Positions 62,630 to 64,000 of a stretch of 64,000 nucleotides of DNA are shown piece by piece. Position 1 is the stretch's first letter, and the number at the start of each line of letters is the position of its first letter. The notes under the pieces are model-generated. The model was not told where the DNA came from. It saw nothing but the letters and a program-made list of their open reading frames with translations, and did not search any database. The DNA is from Oceanimonas doudoroffii (GTDB lineage Bacteria; Pseudomonadota; Gammaproteobacteria; Enterobacterales; Aeromonadaceae). Location: positions 868,001 through 932,000 of the forward strand of contig NZ_NBIM01000001.1 of the NCBI RefSeq assembly GCF_002242685.1, in the 5' to 3' direction. Position numbers and translations under genes: made by a program.

Positions 62630-62658
62630 AACGGGTGCCAATGGCACCCGTTGTTTTA
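62630..62658 (+). terminator. terminator after the YbaK-like gene
   Basis: AACGGGTGCC-AAT-GGCACCCGTT forms a perfect 10-bp stem, followed by GTTTTA. Confidence 0.85.
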
Positions 62659-62672
62659 TGTAGCCGGTCGCA

Positions 62673-62867
62673 TTAATTAGGACCACAGTAACCGGGCAGT
62701 TTCATGCCGCGTTTTTTCAAGATTTGACACTTCTTGCGGTCAATCCCGTCCCCCATCGACAGGGTTTTGCTGACAATGGGGCCTTCGGAAGCAAGCGGTG
62801 CGGCCTGGGCAGGCACCACGGCCACGGAAAACAGTGCCGCCAGGGCCAGTGACATCAGGGTTTTCAT
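62673..62867 (-). CDS. small secreted two-cysteine peptide (paralogue of 9533-9724)
   Basis: ATG 62867 after AAGGAGACATACC gives 64 residues; the upstream extension has no support. Signal peptide MKTLMSLALAALFSVAVVPA with an AQA cleavage site, then a mature peptide of about 40 residues ending GDGIDRKKCQILKKRGMK and LPGYCGPN. The spacing between the two Cys and the KLPG motif are the same as in the paralogue 53 kb away. Family unrecognised. Confidence 0.78.
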   Translation of the reverse strand: MKTLMSLALAALFSVAVVPAQAAPLASEGPIVSKTLSMGDGIDRKKCQILKKRGMKLPGYCGPN

Positions 62868-63033
62868 GGTATGTCTCCTTATTGGCATTATTTGACAACC
62901 CGACTGCACGGCGCAAGCCAGTGCCTTGATACCCTGCAGTGGTTATTTATTTGTCGCAACCACCCCGGCAGTTCTTACACTGAATGCATAACCTTGTACC
63001 TGCCACCCTCTTTGTGACCCCAAGGAGACCGAC

Positions 63034-63714
63034 ATGAACATTCTGATGGTGCTGACTTCCCACGATCGGCTCGGCGACACCGGCGAGCCCACCGGCTTCT
63101 GGCTGGAGGAGCTGGCCGCCCCCTATTACCGGCTGAAAGACGCCGGCGCGCACATTACCCTGGCGTCACCCAGGGGCGGCCGGCCGCCCCTCGATCCCAA
63201 AAGCCGGGATCCCGACATGATGACCGACGACACTCGGCGGTTTGAGGCCGACGCCGAAGCCATGGCCGCCCTCGACAACACCCTGCCGCTCACTCGAATT
63301 CACGATCGGGACTTTGATGCGGTGTTTTACCCCGGCGGCCACGGCCCGTTGTGGGATCTGGCTGAAAACGCCACCTCGGTGGGGTTGATTGAACACATGC
63401 TGCGCCGGGGCCGCCCGGTGGCAGCGGTGTGCCATGGCCCTGCCGTGCTGTGCCACGCCAGAACGCCCGACGGTCAGCCGGTGGTTCGGGGCAAGCGAGT
63501 GACCGGTTTCAGCAACCGCGAAGAGGCCGCCGTGGGGCTCACCGAGGTGGTGCCCTTTTCCATTGAAGACATGCTCACCGGCCAGGGGGCGCATTACAGC
63601 AAGGGCGAAGACTGGAGCAGCCATGTGGTCGCCGACGGCGGGTTGATTACCGGACAGAATCCGGCCTCCAGCGCCGCCACCGCCGACGCCCTGCTGGCGG
63701 TGCTGAAGGCTTGA
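63034..63714 (+). CDS. DJ-1/PfpI family protein (class I glutamine amidotransferase-like, Hsp31-type)
   Basis: AAGGAGACCGAC precedes the ATG. The 226-residue protein has the nucleophile elbow AVCHGP with Cys133, FYPGGHGP upstream, and FSNREEAAVGL, typical of the HchA/YDR533C-like branch (type 1 glutamine amidotransferase domain-containing). Members act as glyoxalase III, deglycase or chaperone. It stands before a histidine kinase gene. Confidence 0.88.
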   Translation: MNILMVLTSHDRLGDTGEPTGFWLEELAAPYYRLKDAGAHITLASPRGGRPPLDPKSRDPDMMTDDTRRFEADAEAMAALDNTLPLTRIHDRDFDAVFYPGGHGPLWDLAENATSVGLIEHMLRRGRPVAAVCHGPAVLCHARTPDGQPVVRGKRVTGFSNREEAAVGLTEVVPFSIEDMLTGQGAHYSKGEDWSSHVVADGGLITGQNPASSAATADALLAVLKA

Positions 63715-63760
63715 GGGTACATTGGGCGCTGTTGCAACCAACCGGAGCACAGCGCCAGCC

Positions 63761-64000
63761 ATGGGCCGTTTGCTTTCTCTTACCACGCGCCTCAGCCTGA
63801 TTTTTACCCTGACCATGCTGGCCATCTGGGGCCTGGTCAGCCTGGTGCTGATGCAGGCGCTGGATCAGCACTTTGCCCGCCAGGACGAGGCCGCCCTGCA
63901 GGGCAAGGCCGTGCTGGTCAACAACCTGCTCGCCAGCCAGCTGAACAGCGGCCGGCCCGACTGGCCGCGGCTGCAGACCCGCCTGCACCAGGCCCTGGCC
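63761..64000 (+). CDS. sensor histidine kinase, N-terminal part (runs off window)
   Basis: The frame is open from ATG 63761 to the window end (80 codons). It shows a cytoplasmic start TTRLSLIFTLTMLAIWGLVS with a transmembrane helix, then a periplasmic segment with QALDQHFARQDEAAL, the usual beginning of CusS/CopS-type heavy-metal sensor kinases. Kinase domains are outside the window, so the identity is tentative. Confidence 0.6.
   Translation, partial: MGRLLSLTTRLSLIFTLTMLAIWGLVSLVLMQALDQHFARQDEAALQGKAVLVNNLLASQLNSGRPDWPRLQTRLHQALA

Overview
The window looks like chromosome from a GC-rich marine gammaproteobacterium of the Oceanimonas/Oceanisphaera/Zobellella type (Aeromonadales). This is inferred from gene content (ybiT, ybjN, asnB, guaBA, xseA, psiE, tRNA-Ser), FNR-type boxes and the GC-rich codon use of the core genes; no rRNA is present to confirm it.

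1-20 kb is mostly ordinary chromosome: a KefB-type antiporter, psiE, a SulP transporter paired with a universal stress protein, 5-methylthioribose kinase, a four-gene arsenosugar-type operon (radical SAM arsS, two TIGR0428x glycosyltransferases, a sterol-desaturase-like membrane oxygenase), two more Usp genes, the ABC-F protein YbiT, ybjN, tRNA-Ser(GGA), a 2OG-Fe(II) oxygenase, asnB, a PDC-sensor membrane protein and an MFS exporter.

19.5-35.2 kb is a run of regulator/metabolic cassettes. LysR sits divergent to a YfcC transporter plus aspartoacylase operon. A second LysR lies between an SDR and a medium-chain reductase whose upstream regions share a 34-bp element. A long-form leuA is divergent from an AraC regulator. 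A solitary HxD...H dioxygenase-like enzyme follows. A third LysR is divergent to two Cys-nucleophile hydrolases and a membrane-anchored flavodoxin.

35190-55516 is a 20.3-kb integrated mobile island, bounded by a 12-bp direct repeat that is also the last four codons of guaA. From left to right it carries two tiny unknown genes; an AT-richer catabolic/redox operon (aldo-keto reductase, MFS, SDR, metallophosphoesterase) with a divergent LysR, split by an IS5-family insertion with a perfect CTAA target duplication; a trbJ-trbK-like-trbL module with two small genes; an IncP-type MOBP relaxase, TraJ-like accessory protein and recognisable IncP-type oriT; an oriV-like segment with four 21-bp iterons and two IncP/TrfA-like iterons; an IncQ-type repA/repC plus AlpA-like regulator; a two-gene OLD-nuclease/UvrD-helicase pair (Gabija-like defence); and a P4-type tyrosine integrase. 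A 15-bp palindrome occurs before the rep operon and at the start of trbJ, suggesting one regulator governs replication and transfer genes. The island reads as a plasmid-derived mobilizable satellite that may borrow a helper type IV secretion system while supplying its own VirB5/exclusion/VirB6-like parts.

55.5-64 kb returns to core chromosome: guaA and guaB, divergent xseA, a chemoreceptor with a periplasmic CxxCH haem motif sharing an intergenic perfect FNR box with a YbaK-type deacylase, a small secreted Cys peptide paralogous to one at 9.5 kb, a DJ-1/PfpI protein and the start of a histidine kinase.
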